Assembly: GCA_019751575.1 (NCBI GenBank)
Contig: JAIENF010000037.1
Coordinates: forward strand, 1 to 5,456
Source: Burkholderiales bacterium
Lineage (GTDB): Bacteria > Pseudomonadota > Gammaproteobacteria > Burkholderiales > CAIKXV01
Direction of reading: 5' to 3'
DNA length: 5,456 nt
Part shown: positions 1 through 5,456 of the stretch, piece by piece
Numbering within the stretch: the first letter of the stretch is position 1
How the letters are laid out: each line of letters starts with the position of its first letter
Notes under the pieces: model-generated
The model's database searches: none
What the model saw: the letters and a program-made list of their open reading frames with translations, nothing else
What the model was told of the DNA's origin: nothing
Position numbers and translations under genes: made by a program

Positions 1-718
1 TGTGCAGCAGGCCGTCGATGCCACCGAGGTCGACGAACGCGCCGTAGTCGGTGATGTTCTTGACGATGCCCTTGACGACCGAACCTTCCTTCAGCGTCTC
101 GAGCAGCTGCTGGCGCTCGGCACCCTGGGTCTGTTCGAGCACGGCACGACGCGACACGACGACGTTGTTGCGCTTGCGGTCGAGCTTGATGACCTTGAAG
201 TCGAGCAGCTTGCCCTGGTAGGCCGAGGTGTCCTTCACCGGACGCAGGTCGACCAGCGAACCCGGGAGGAACGCGCGGATGCCGTCCATCATCACCGTCA
301 GGCCACCCTTGACCGCGCCGTTCACCATGCCCTGCACCACCGAGCCGTTGTTGTGCGCGTCTTCCAGTGCATGCCAGGCGGCGAGGCGCTTGGCCTTGTC
401 GCGCGACAGGCGCGTCTCGCCGTGGCCGTCTTCGAGCGACTCGATCGCAACGCTGACGAAATCGCCCGCCTGGACTTCGACTTCACCGCGGTCGTTGTGG
501 AATTCCTCGACCGGGATGTAGCTCTCGGATTTCAGTCCGGCATTGACGACGACATAGTTCGGATCGACGCGGATCACCTCGGCGGTGATCACCTCGCCCT
601 GGCGCATTTCCTTGCGCAACAGGCTTTCTTCGAACAGGGCGGCGAAACTCTCCGGCGGGTGCTGGGAGACGGCGTTGGGGACGGCGGAAGCAGCGGCAGA
701 AGCGGTGGCGGTTGACAT
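1..718 (-). CDS. rpsA: 30S ribosomal protein S1, N-terminal part (runs off the left edge)
   Basis: Ribosomal protein S1 binds mRNA at the small-subunit platform and helps load messages that have weak Shine-Dalgarno sequences or structured leaders. The first 239 codons are visible; the full protein is usually about 550-570 residues with six S1 repeats. [10 protein letters not shown] (residues 23-32) is the conserved segment that anchors S1 to the ribosome. Repeat 1 covers about 40-106 and repeat 2 about 126-192, including GGLTV and [11 protein letters not shown] (147-157). Repeat 3 begins near 212 ([20 protein letters not shown], 214-233) and is cut off by the window. The [18 protein letters not shown] block is typical of proteobacterial S1. 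The ATG at 718 is chosen because no other start codon lies between it and [10 protein letters not shown]. This leaves an Ala/Ser-rich extension of about 20 residues compared with E. coli S1. An in-frame GTG 13 codons upstream is less likely. No clear Shine-Dalgarno precedes the start. The gene follows cmk after 200 bp, as in many proteobacteria. Confidence 0.98.
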   Translation of the reverse strand, partial: MSTATASAAASAVPNAVSQHPPESFAALFEESLLRKEMRQGEVITAEVIRVDPNYVVVNAGLKSESYIPVEEFHNDRGEVEVQAGDFVSVAIESLEDGHGETRLSRDKAKRLAAWHALEDAHNNGSVVQGMVNGAVKGGLTVMMDGIRAFLPGSLVDLRPVKDTSAYQGKLLDFKVIKLDRKRNNVVVSRRAVLEQTQGAERQQLLETLKEGSVVKGIVKNITDYGAFVDLGGIDGLLH

Positions 719-744
719 GCGGTAGGTGACCTGTGTTTTCTGTT

Positions 745-762
745 CCCGGGTTCGCACCGGGG
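745..762 (-). other. Leader hairpin with a GNRA-type loop upstream of rpsA
   Basis: On the minus strand the sequence reads CCCC-GGT-GCGA-ACC-CGGG. It can fold into 3 bp plus 3 bp separated by a single C·C mismatch, closed by a GCGA tetraloop. GCGA belongs to the stable GNRA family. The hairpin ends 26 bases before the rpsA start codon and is followed by an A-rich single-stranded stretch. That layout would suit a translation-initiation structure for S1 mRNA, but the stem is short and could be chance in G+C-rich DNA. Confidence 0.3.
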
Positions 763-851
763 TGGGTAAGGAGAAGAATCCGGCCACACTTCCCGCGGAG
801 GCACCCGGTTGCGGCGAACACGCACCGGGCGACAGGGAATGCTCCATTGCA

Positions 852-868
852 CCGGTGGACCCGACCGG
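852..868 (-). other. Inverted repeat in the rpsA leader
   Basis: CCGGT and ACCGG form a perfect 5-bp stem around a 7-base loop. No T-run follows on the transcribed strand, so it does not look like an intrinsic terminator. It may be an RNA leader element or chance. Confidence 0.25.
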
Positions 869-887
869 CCGAAACGCGGGCGCCGGG

Positions 888-901
888 GGCGGGAAGCCGC
901 C
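888..901 (-). other. Short hairpin just after the cmk stop, not a terminator
   Basis: On the minus strand GGCGG-CTTC-CCGCC forms a perfect 5-bp stem with a 4-base loop, starting 17 bases after the cmk stop codon. It is followed by a C-rich stretch with no T-run, so it lacks the second half of a Rho-independent terminator. Read-through from cmk into rpsA is therefore plausible. Confidence 0.3.
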
Positions 902-918
902 TGCCGGGTGACCTGCGA

Positions 919-1635
919 TCAGTCGTGGAATGTCGAACCACCGACGCCGCCGGAACGGCCGGACGCCTGAACACGCACGGCGAGACGGTATCGTTCCAGC
1001 ACGATCGCGACGACCTGTTCGATCGTCAGACCATCGGAGTCGAGGACTGCCTCGGGTGCGCCTGCCTGCAGAGGAGCGACGGCGCGTCCCGAGTCTCGGG
1101 CATCACGCAATCGCAGATCATGAAGGATTGCCGGGAGATTAGCAGCTAAACCCTTTTCCATCAACTGCTTATGCCGCCGTTGTGCGCGGATTTCGGCGCT
1201 GGCGGTCAGGAACACCTTCAGCAGGGCATCGGGGAACACCACGGAACCCATGTCGCGGCCGTCAGAGACGAGTCCGGGCGCCTTGCGGAAAGCCCGCTGA
1301 CGGTCGAGCAGCGCCGCCCGCACCGCCGGATGTGCTGCCACGACGGACGAGGCTTCGGAGATCGACTCGTCGCGGATCGCATCGCCGACATCCTCGCCCG
1401 CCAGTTCGATCCGGCCGTCGGGAAAGGCCACCGGCAGCGCGGACGCGACCACCGCCACGCCCTGTGCATCGGCACTCGCCACGCCCGCTCGCCGCGCGGC
1501 GAGCGCGGTCACCCGGTACAGCGCCCCGCTGTCGAGGTAGTGGAATCCCAGGGCATCCGCGACCCGCTGCGCGATCGTGCCCTTGCCGGACGCGGTCGGC
1601 CCGTCGATCGCGATCACCGGAACGGAGACGCTCAT
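919..1635 (-). CDS. cmk: Cytidylate kinase
   Basis: Cytidylate kinase phosphorylates CMP and dCMP with ATP in the cytoplasm, recycling cytidine nucleotides from RNA turnover and supplying dCTP precursors. The protein has 238 residues, slightly longer than the 227 of E. coli. The P-loop is GPTASGKGT at residues 12-20, with the catalytic Lys at 18. LDSGALYR (34-41) is the CMP-recognition segment. [14 protein letters not shown] (124-137) carries the Arg-Asp pair that contacts the sugar and base. [13 protein letters not shown] (177-189) matches the lid/CMP-binding motif RDxxDxxRxxxPL. Start choice: the frame stays open 36 codons further up, inside aroA, but the ATG at 1635 gives the normal N-terminus [13 protein letters not shown] and overlaps the aroA stop as ATGA. 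No Shine-Dalgarno is visible, so translational coupling to aroA is likely. The last 15 or so residues form a Gly/Ser-rich tail beyond the usual fold. Confidence in identity is very high. Confidence 0.98.
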   Translation of the reverse strand: MSVSVPVIAIDGPTASGKGTIAQRVADALGFHYLDSGALYRVTALAARRAGVASADAQGVAVVASALPVAFPDGRIELAGEDVGDAIRDESISEASSVVAAHPAVRAALLDRQRAFRKAPGLVSDGRDMGSVVFPDALLKVFLTASAEIRAQRRHKQLMEKGLAANLPAILHDLRLRDARDSGRAVAPLQAGAPEAVLDSDGLTIEQVVAIVLERYRLAVRVQASGRSGGVGGSTFHD

Positions 1636-2978
1636 GACGCGATCGAGCCGAACACGTGGAAATAGTCGGGAAAGGTCTTGGCCACGCAGTCCGGGTCGTT
1701 GATCCGCACCGGCACGCCGCCCAGCGCCGCCAGCGAAAAGCACATCGCGACCCGGTGATCGTCATAGGTATCGATCGCCGCACCGGCCACCAGTGCAGTC
1801 GGAGCCTCGACCCGCAGGTAGTCCGGGCCGGCCTCGACCGCTGCGCCGAGCTTCGCCAGTTCGGTCGCCATCGCGTGGATGCGGTCGGTCTCCTTCACCC
1901 GCCAGCTGGCGATGTTGCGCAGCGTGGTCGGGCCGCTGGCGAACAGGGCGAGCACGCCGAGGGTCATCGCGGCATCCGGGATGAGGTTGCAGTCGAGGTC
2001 GATCCCGCGCAGGCGCCCCGGAGGCGCTGCAGCCTCTATCCAGTTGTCCCCCAGTTCCACGCGGGCGCCCATCGCACGCAGCGCGTCGGCGAACGCGACG
2101 TCCCCCTGGATGCTGGAGCGGCCGACGCCGTTCACCCGCACCGGGCCGCCGCCGATCGCGCCGGCGGCAAGGAAATAGGACGCCGCCGAGGCATCGCCTT
2201 CGACATGCACGGTGCCCGGCGAACGATAGCGCGCACCCGAAGGCACGCGGAATCGCTGCCAGCCCTCGCGCTCGACCTCGACGCCGAACCGGGCCATCAG
2301 CGCGAGCGTGATCTCGACATAGGGCCTGGAGATGAGCTCCCCGTCGACCTCGATCACCAGCGGCACGCCGCGGGCCTGGGACGGAACGCCGATCATCGGC
2401 GCGGCGAGCAGCAGCGCGGTGAGGAACTGGCTGGACACGTCGCCGCGCACGCGGATCGGACGCTGCGCGACCAGGCGGGCCGGATGGATCTCGAGCGGCG
2501 GATAGCCGTCGGCGCCCAGGTAGTCGATGCGTGCGCCCAGCCCGCGCAGGCTGTCCACGAGGTCCCCGATCGGGCGTTCGTGCATGCGCGGCACCCCGCG
2601 CAGGTTGAAATGGCCACCGACTGCCGCCAGCGCGGCGGTCAGCGGCCGGAAGGCGGTACCCGCGTTGCCGAGGAACAGATCGGCCTCGCGCACCGGCAGG
2701 TTTCCGCCGCAGCCGTCCACCACGGCGGTCATGCCGCCACCCTCCGCGCCACCTTCGGAAGCGCGCTCGATGTGCACGCCGAGCGCGGCCAGTGCCTCGA
2801 GCATGCGCTGGGTGTCGTCCGAGCGCAGCAGGTCCAGCACGCGGGTGCGCCCTTCGGACAGCGCGCAGAGCAGCAACGTCCGGTTCGAGATGCTCTTGGA
2901 GCCCGGAAGCTGCACCGTGCCGGCGGCACGCGAGAGCGCCGGCAGGTCGAGGTACTCGCGTCGGGCGGGATCTGCCAT
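1632..2978 (-). CDS. aroA: 3-phosphoshikimate 1-carboxyvinyltransferase (EPSP synthase)
   Basis: EPSP synthase joins shikimate 3-phosphate and phosphoenolpyruvate to make EPSP, the sixth step of the shikimate pathway to chorismate. The protein has 448 residues, compared with about 427 in E. coli. Key motifs run in the normal order: [10 protein letters not shown] (24-33) for the phosphate and substrate; [11 protein letters not shown] (103-113); [15 protein letters not shown] (131-145); IPDAAMT with Asp335; VKETDR with Glu363; DDHRVAM (406-412); and AKTFPDY with Lys434 near the C-terminus. Gly107 and Pro112 match the Gly96 and Pro101 positions of E. coli, so this looks like a class I, glyphosate-sensitive type (inference from motif). 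A Gly/Glu-rich insertion sits at about residues 73-83. The ATG at 2978 gives a normal N-terminus; the frame stays open 79 codons upstream, but only as out-of-frame tyrA sequence. The gene follows tyrA by 41 bp, with no strong Shine-Dalgarno, and overlaps cmk by 4 bp. Confidence 0.98.
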   Translation of the reverse strand: MADPARREYLDLPALSRAAGTVQLPGSKSISNRTLLLCALSEGRTRVLDLLRSDDTQRMLEALAALGVHIERASEGGAEGGGMTAVVDGCGGNLPVREADLFLGNAGTAFRPLTAALAAVGGHFNLRGVPRMHERPIGDLVDSLRGLGARIDYLGADGYPPLEIHPARLVAQRPIRVRGDVSSQFLTALLLAAPMIGVPSQARGVPLVIEVDGELISRPYVEITLALMARFGVEVEREGWQRFRVPSGARYRSPGTVHVEGDASAASYFLAAGAIGGGPVRVNGVGRSSIQGDVAFADALRAMGARVELGDNWIEAAAPPGRLRGIDLDCNLIPDAAMTLGVLALFASGPTTLRNIASWRVKETDRIHAMATELAKLGAAVEAGPDYLRVEAPTALVAGAAIDTYDDHRVAMCFSLAALGGVPVRINDPDCVAKTFPDYFHVFGSIAS

Positions 2979-3019
2979 GGGGTCTGTCGTCCGGGGTCTT
3001 TGCGGGGCGCCGCGCGCGC
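2979..3019 (-). repeat. tyrA-aroA spacer with a direct repeat abutting the aroA start
   Basis: This 41-bp spacer contains AGACCCC twice on the coding strand (2999-2993 and 2985-2979), with copies 14 bp apart. The second copy directly touches the aroA ATG. The only Shine-Dalgarno-like bases are a weak GGA (2992-2990 region) about 11 bases from the start. The rest of the spacer is plain G+C-rich sequence. Confidence 0.6.
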
Positions 3020-3937
3020 TCAGTCGCGCGGACGCGCGGCGGCATTGAGCGAGGCGTTCAGCGCCTCGCGCGCCGTCCGTGCCGCCGCGAACTCCCGCTC
3101 GAGCGCCGCGCCATCGCCCGTCGCGATCCAGTGCCGGAACCGCGACAGCCGGGCACTGAACGCATCGATCTCGGTGCACAGGGTGTCGCGGTTGGCGATG
3201 CAGATGTCGCGCCACATCTCGGGGCTGCTCGCCGCGATCCGGGTGAAGTCACGGAAACCGCCGCCGGTCAGCGACAGCATCGCCTCGGCCTGCGGACGCT
3301 CCGCGATCTCGTTCATCATCGCGAAGGCGAGCACGTGCGGCAGGTGGCTGGTGGCGGCCAGCGCCATGTCGTGAAGCGCGACGTCCATGCGCACGGTCCT
3401 CGCCCCGGTGAGCTGCCAGGTCGCACGCACCCGCTTGAACGCGAACGGATCGGTTTCCTCGATCGGCGTGATCACCACCGGCTTGCCGGCGAACAGGTTG
3501 GGCCGCGCCGCGGCCGCCCCGCTCTTTTCGGCGCCGGCGATCGGATGCGCCGGCACGAACCGGGGCAGCGCCCTGCCGAAGGCCGCGCGCGCATAGGCCA
3601 CCACGTCGCGCTTGGTGCTGCCCGCATCGGTGACCACGGTGTCCTTGCCGATGCGCGGGCCGATCACCGGCATCACCTCCGGCAACTGTCCCACCGGCAC
3701 CGCCAGCAGGATGAGGTCGCAGCCGTCGATGTCGTCCCAGCCCTTCGCGATCTGGTCGATCACGCCCATCTTGCGCGCGACATCGAGGTTGGAGCGGCTG
3801 CGGCCGAAGCCGACGACCGTCTCGGCAGCCTTCACCGTCTTCAGCGCCAGGGCGAACGAGCCGCCGATCAGGCCCACCCCGACGATACCCACCCGCTTGA
3901 AGCGCAGTGTCGAGGCCCCGCCGGTATCGATGCTCAT
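3020..3937 (-). CDS. tyrA: Prephenate (or arogenate) dehydrogenase
   Basis: This enzyme oxidatively decarboxylates prephenate to 4-hydroxyphenylpyruvate, or arogenate to tyrosine, in the tyrosine branch. The protein has 305 residues: a stand-alone TyrA with no chorismate mutase, ACT or AroA domain attached. The Rossmann motif is [12 protein letters not shown] (16-27). Catalytic and substrate motifs follow: DAGSTK (104-109), [12 protein letters not shown] (129-140) with the conserved His131, SHLPHVLAF (197-205) with His198, and [16 protein letters not shown] (227-242) with Arg233. These match the Ser, His, His and Arg active-site positions known in bacterial TyrA. The loop after the second beta-strand reads GFGRSRSN (43-50) and lacks the acidic residue usual in NAD-specific enzymes, so NADP use is possible (inference). 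The ATG at 3937 overlaps the hisC stop as ATGA. A GGA at 3947-3945, inside hisC, is spaced 7 bases from the start and may serve as ribosome-binding site. Whether prephenate or arogenate is preferred cannot be read from the sequence. Confidence 0.97.
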   Translation of the reverse strand: MSIDTGGASTLRFKRVGIVGVGLIGGSFALALKTVKAAETVVGFGRSRSNLDVARKMGVIDQIAKGWDDIDGCDLILLAVPVGQLPEVMPVIGPRIGKDTVVTDAGSTKRDVVAYARAAFGRALPRFVPAHPIAGAEKSGAAAARPNLFAGKPVVITPIEETDPFAFKRVRATWQLTGARTVRMDVALHDMALAATSHLPHVLAFAMMNEIAERPQAEAMLSLTGGGFRDFTRIAASSPEMWRDICIANRDTLCTEIDAFSARLSRFRHWIATGDGAALEREFAAARTAREALNASLNAAARPRD

Positions 3938-5064
3938 GACGCGTTCCGCTTCAGCACGCCAGTCAGGCCTTCGGTGACGACCCGCAGCGCATCGAGGAAG
4001 CGCTGGTTCTCGTGCGCGGTGCCGATCGACACCCGCAGGTACTCGGGCATGCCGTAGCCGGCGACCGGGCGCACGATCACGCCCTGCTTCAGCAGCCGGT
4101 CGAACACCTCGGCGGCCGGCCCGACGCGGAATGACACGAAGTTCGCGCTGGACGGGATGAACTCGAAGCCCAGCGCCGTGAAGCCCTCGGTCAGCTGCTT
4201 CATTCCCGCTTCGTTGACCTCGAAGCTGCGTTCGAGGAACTCCGGGTCGTCGAGCACCGCCACTGCGCCGGCCTGCGCGATGCTGTTCACGTTGAACGGC
4301 TGCCGGACGCGGTTCAGCAGGTCGATCACCGCCGGCGACGCCAGCCCGAATCCGACGCGCAGCCCGGCCAGCCCGTAGGCCTTGGCCAGCGTGCGCGACA
4401 CCATCAGGTTCGGATGCGCCGCGAGCCAGGCGATGCTGTCGTAGCGCAGGGCCTTCGGCAGGTAGTCGGTATAGGCCTCGTCGAGCACCACCAGCACGTC
4501 CTGCGGCACCTCGGCGAGGAAGCGCTGCAGCCGCGCACCGTCGATGAAGGTGCCGGTGGGATTGTTCGGATTGGCGATGAACACGATCCGGGTATCGGGC
4601 CGGATCGCGGCGCGCATCGCATCGAGGTCGTGCCCGAAATCGCGTGCCGGCACTTCGATGCCGCGCGCACCGGTGGCCTGGGTCACCAGCGGATAGACCG
4701 CGAACGCATGCTGCGCATACACCGCCGATGTGCCGGGCAGCAGGAAGGCGCGCGCCGCCAGTTCCAGCACGTCGTTCGACCCGTTGCCGAGCACCACCTG
4801 CGCCGGATCGACGCCGAACCGGCGGCTGATCGCGGCCTTCACCTCGAAGCCGTTGCCATCGGGGTACCGGGTGACATCGGCCAGCGCACGGGCCATCGCC
4901 GCCATCGCCGCCGCGTTCACCCCGAGCGGATTCTCGTTCGAGGCGAGCTTGACGATGCCGGCCTCGTCCAGCCCGAGTTCGCGCGCAAGGTCGGAAATCG
5001 GCTTGCCGGGCTGGTAGGGGGCGATCGCCTTCACGTGGGCGGGGGCGCGGTCTTCGACACTCAT
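3934..5064 (-). CDS. hisC: Histidinol-phosphate/aromatic aminotransferase (HisC family)
   Basis: This is a PLP-dependent class I/II aminotransferase. HisC makes histidinol phosphate in histidine synthesis, and members of the family also transaminate phenylpyruvate, hydroxyphenylpyruvate or prephenate. The protein has 376 residues, a normal length. Visible motifs: LASNENPLG (40-48); RYPDG (66-70) with Tyr67; GNGSNDVLE (93-101), which holds the PLP phosphate; ANPNNPTG (164-171); DEAYTDY (195-201) with the cofactor-contacting Asp and Tyr; SRTLAKAYGLAGLRVGF (223-239) with Lys228 as the Schiff-base lysine and Arg236; and LRVSIGT (343-349) with Arg344, which binds the substrate carboxylate. Position between pheA and tyrA suggests it mainly serves phenylalanine and tyrosine formation (inference), and a second hisC may exist in the histidine operon. 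The ATG at 5064 is chosen because it gives the family N-terminus (APYQPGKPI at 15-23). A weak AGG lies 10 bases upstream. The gene ends in an ATGA overlap with tyrA. Confidence 0.96.
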   Translation of the reverse strand: MSVEDRAPAHVKAIAPYQPGKPISDLARELGLDEAGIVKLASNENPLGVNAAAMAAMARALADVTRYPDGNGFEVKAAISRRFGVDPAQVVLGNGSNDVLELAARAFLLPGTSAVYAQHAFAVYPLVTQATGARGIEVPARDFGHDLDAMRAAIRPDTRIVFIANPNNPTGTFIDGARLQRFLAEVPQDVLVVLDEAYTDYLPKALRYDSIAWLAAHPNLMVSRTLAKAYGLAGLRVGFGLASPAVIDLLNRVRQPFNVNSIAQAGAVAVLDDPEFLERSFEVNEAGMKQLTEGFTALGFEFIPSSANFVSFRVGPAAEVFDRLLKQGVIVRPVAGYGMPEYLRVSIGTAHENQRFLDALRVVTEGLTGVLKRNAS

Positions 5065-5088
5065 CGGTTCGTTGCCTGTTTCGTTGCC
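5065..5088 (-). repeat. Two tandem 12-bp repeats directly upstream of the hisC start
   Basis: On the coding strand the 24 bases before the hisC ATG are GGCAACGAAACA followed by GGCAACGAACCG. The two 12-mers match at 10 of 12 positions, with the first nine bases identical. The only Shine-Dalgarno-like bases, AGG at 5077-5075, span the junction between the two copies, so the duplication may have created the ribosome-binding site. Confidence 0.8.
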
Positions 5089-5120
5089 GGATGCGGGGAT
5101 GCGGGAATGCGGGGGTGCGG
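5089..5120 (-). repeat. Four tandem 8-bp repeats in the pheA-hisC spacer
   Basis: On the plus strand the sequence is GGATGCGG, GGATGCGG, GAATGCGG, GGGTGCGG: four back-to-back octamers with consensus GRRTGCGG. The first two are identical and the others differ by one base each. The array abuts the 12-bp repeats next to hisC. It is non-coding and of a type that can vary in copy number by slippage. Any effect on hisC expression is inference. Confidence 0.85.
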
Positions 5121-5130
5121 AGTCCCGGGT

Positions 5131-5456
5131 TCAGCTGCGCGCGGCGGGATAGGCGCCGAGCCGCTTGACGAAGGTGGCGCGTGCCTCGATCTCGGCAAGC
5201 GCGCGCGCGACATGGGGCTGCGACGGATGGCCCTCGATGTCGACGAAGAACATGTACTCCCAGCGGCCGGTGCGCGCCGGGCGCGACTCGAACCGGGTCA
5301 TGCTGACGCCGTTGCTGGCGAGCGGCTCGAGCAGGCCGTGCACCGCGCCGGGCTCGTTCTTCGCCGCGAGCACCAGCGACATCTTGTCGCGGCCCGATGC
5401 CGCGACATGCTCGCGCCCGATGACCAGGAAGCGGGTGGTGTTCTGCGGCTCGTCCT
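5131..5456 (-). CDS. pheA: PheA (chorismate mutase/prephenate dehydratase), C-terminal ACT domain only
   Basis: PheA (P-protein) converts chorismate to prephenate and then to phenylpyruvate, and is feedback-inhibited by phenylalanine through its C-terminal ACT domain. Only the last 107 codons are in the window; the gene starts beyond the right edge. The visible part opens with DEPQNTTRFLVIG (1-13 of the fragment), the conserved end of the dehydratase domain. The ACT domain follows, with DKMSLVLA (23-30), PGAVHGLL (35-42, equivalent to the GALV region) and SMTRFESRP (51-59). ESRP is the phenylalanine-binding motif, encoded at 5278-5289, so the allosteric site looks intact. The protein ends soon after the domain with AYPAARS. 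The catalytic dehydratase and chorismate mutase parts are outside the window, so whether the mutase is fused cannot be seen. A methionine inside the fragment (at 5382) is not a gene start. hisC follows after 66 bp. Confidence 0.96.
   Translation of the reverse strand, partial: DEPQNTTRFLVIGREHVAASGRDKMSLVLAAKNEPGAVHGLLEPLASNGVSMTRFESRPARTGRWEYMFFVDIEGHPSQPHVARALAEIEARATFVKRLGAYPAARS

Larger units (their letters stand above)
719..918 (-). promoter_or_regulatory. cmk-rpsA intergenic region and rpsA leader
   Basis: These 200 bp lie between the cmk stop and the rpsA start and hold no convincing gene. On the transcribed strand they contain three small inverted repeats (annotated separately) and a purine-rich stretch, AACAGAAAACACAG, about 13-26 bases before the rpsA ATG. 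No good Shine-Dalgarno is seen; the bases just before the ATG read GTCACCTACCGC. No convincing -35/-10 promoter could be picked by eye, although E. coli rpsA is known to have promoters in and near cmk. In E. coli the rpsA leader also lacks a canonical Shine-Dalgarno, folds into hairpins and mediates repression by S1 itself. A similar role here is inference. Confidence 0.45.

Noticed and set aside
2..715. A 237-codon open frame on the plus strand, antisense to rpsA
   Set aside because: The minus strand encodes unmistakable ribosomal protein S1 across the same bases. The antisense product (Asp/Val/Leu-rich) matches nothing I recognise.
888..901. Possible Rho-independent terminator after cmk
   Set aside because: The stem is only 5 bp and is followed by C-rich sequence, not a T-run.
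483..974. Minus-strand open frames through the cmk-rpsA spacer, possible small proteins
   Set aside because: They overlap the rpsA start and the cmk end in other frames, are Arg/Pro-rich and lack ribosome-binding sites.
1656..3374. A 572-codon open frame on the plus strand, antisense to aroA and part of tyrA
   Set aside because: Its product is rich in Arg, Ala and His with no recognisable domain. The opposite strand encodes complete, motif-bearing AroA. Long antisense frames are expected in G+C-rich genes with strong third-position bias.
2792..4057. A 421-codon open frame on the plus strand, antisense to tyrA and neighbouring ends
   Set aside because: It crosses two real genes and their spacer, has low-complexity Arg/Ala-rich composition and no plausible start context. 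It is a composition artefact.
5121..5130. CCCGGG palindrome after the pheA stop as an operator or attenuator
   Set aside because: A 6-bp palindrome is common in DNA of this composition. No leader peptide with repeated Phe or Tyr codons and no terminator pair lie here.
1..5456. A hidden novel system (mobile, defence, RNA-based or otherwise)
   Set aside because: Almost all bases are accounted for by six core genes in a known order. The remaining spacers are 41, 66 and 200 bp and hold only short repeats and hairpins.

Overview
This window is a stretch of bacterial chromosome of high G+C (about two-thirds by eye). All six recognisable genes lie on the minus strand. Read in the direction of transcription, from the high to the low coordinate, they are pheA (3' end only), hisC, tyrA, aroA, cmk and rpsA (5' part only). 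This order is the known aromatic amino acid/cmk/rpsA 'supraoperon' of beta- and gammaproteobacteria (gyrA-serC-pheA-hisC-tyrA-aroA-cmk-rpsA). The S1 start region ([10 protein letters not shown], then a [11 protein letters not shown] block) and the separate, unfused tyrA and aroA genes point to a betaproteobacterium. I cannot name the genus from sequence alone.

Layout from high to low coordinate: 5456-5131 is the C-terminal ACT regulatory domain of PheA. 5130-5065 is a 66-bp spacer made almost wholly of short tandem repeats. 5064-3934 is a HisC-type aminotransferase. Its stop codon overlaps the start of tyrA (3937-3020) in ATGA. A 41-bp spacer follows, then aroA (2978-1632), whose stop overlaps the start of cmk (1635-919) in a second ATGA junction with identical flanking bases. 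A 200-bp leader (918-719) with several small hairpins separates cmk from rpsA, which starts at 718 and runs off the left edge after 239 codons.

The first four genes form a metabolic unit. AroA makes EPSP, the precursor of chorismate. PheA turns chorismate into prephenate and phenylpyruvate. TyrA oxidises prephenate (or arogenate) towards tyrosine. The HisC-family enzyme probably supplies the transamination steps. Cmk (CMP/dCMP recycling) and rpsA (ribosomal protein S1) are growth-linked genes carried downstream. Gene spacing and overlaps suggest co-transcription, with rpsA probably under added control through its leader.

I found no mobile element, CRISPR array, tRNA, toxin, defence gene or unknown ORF. 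This is an ordinary core-genome region. The points worth a second look are small: repeat-built spacers directly upstream of hisC and aroA, the rpsA leader without a Shine-Dalgarno sequence, and a few protein details (TyrA cofactor loop, AroA insertion, S1 and Cmk tails).
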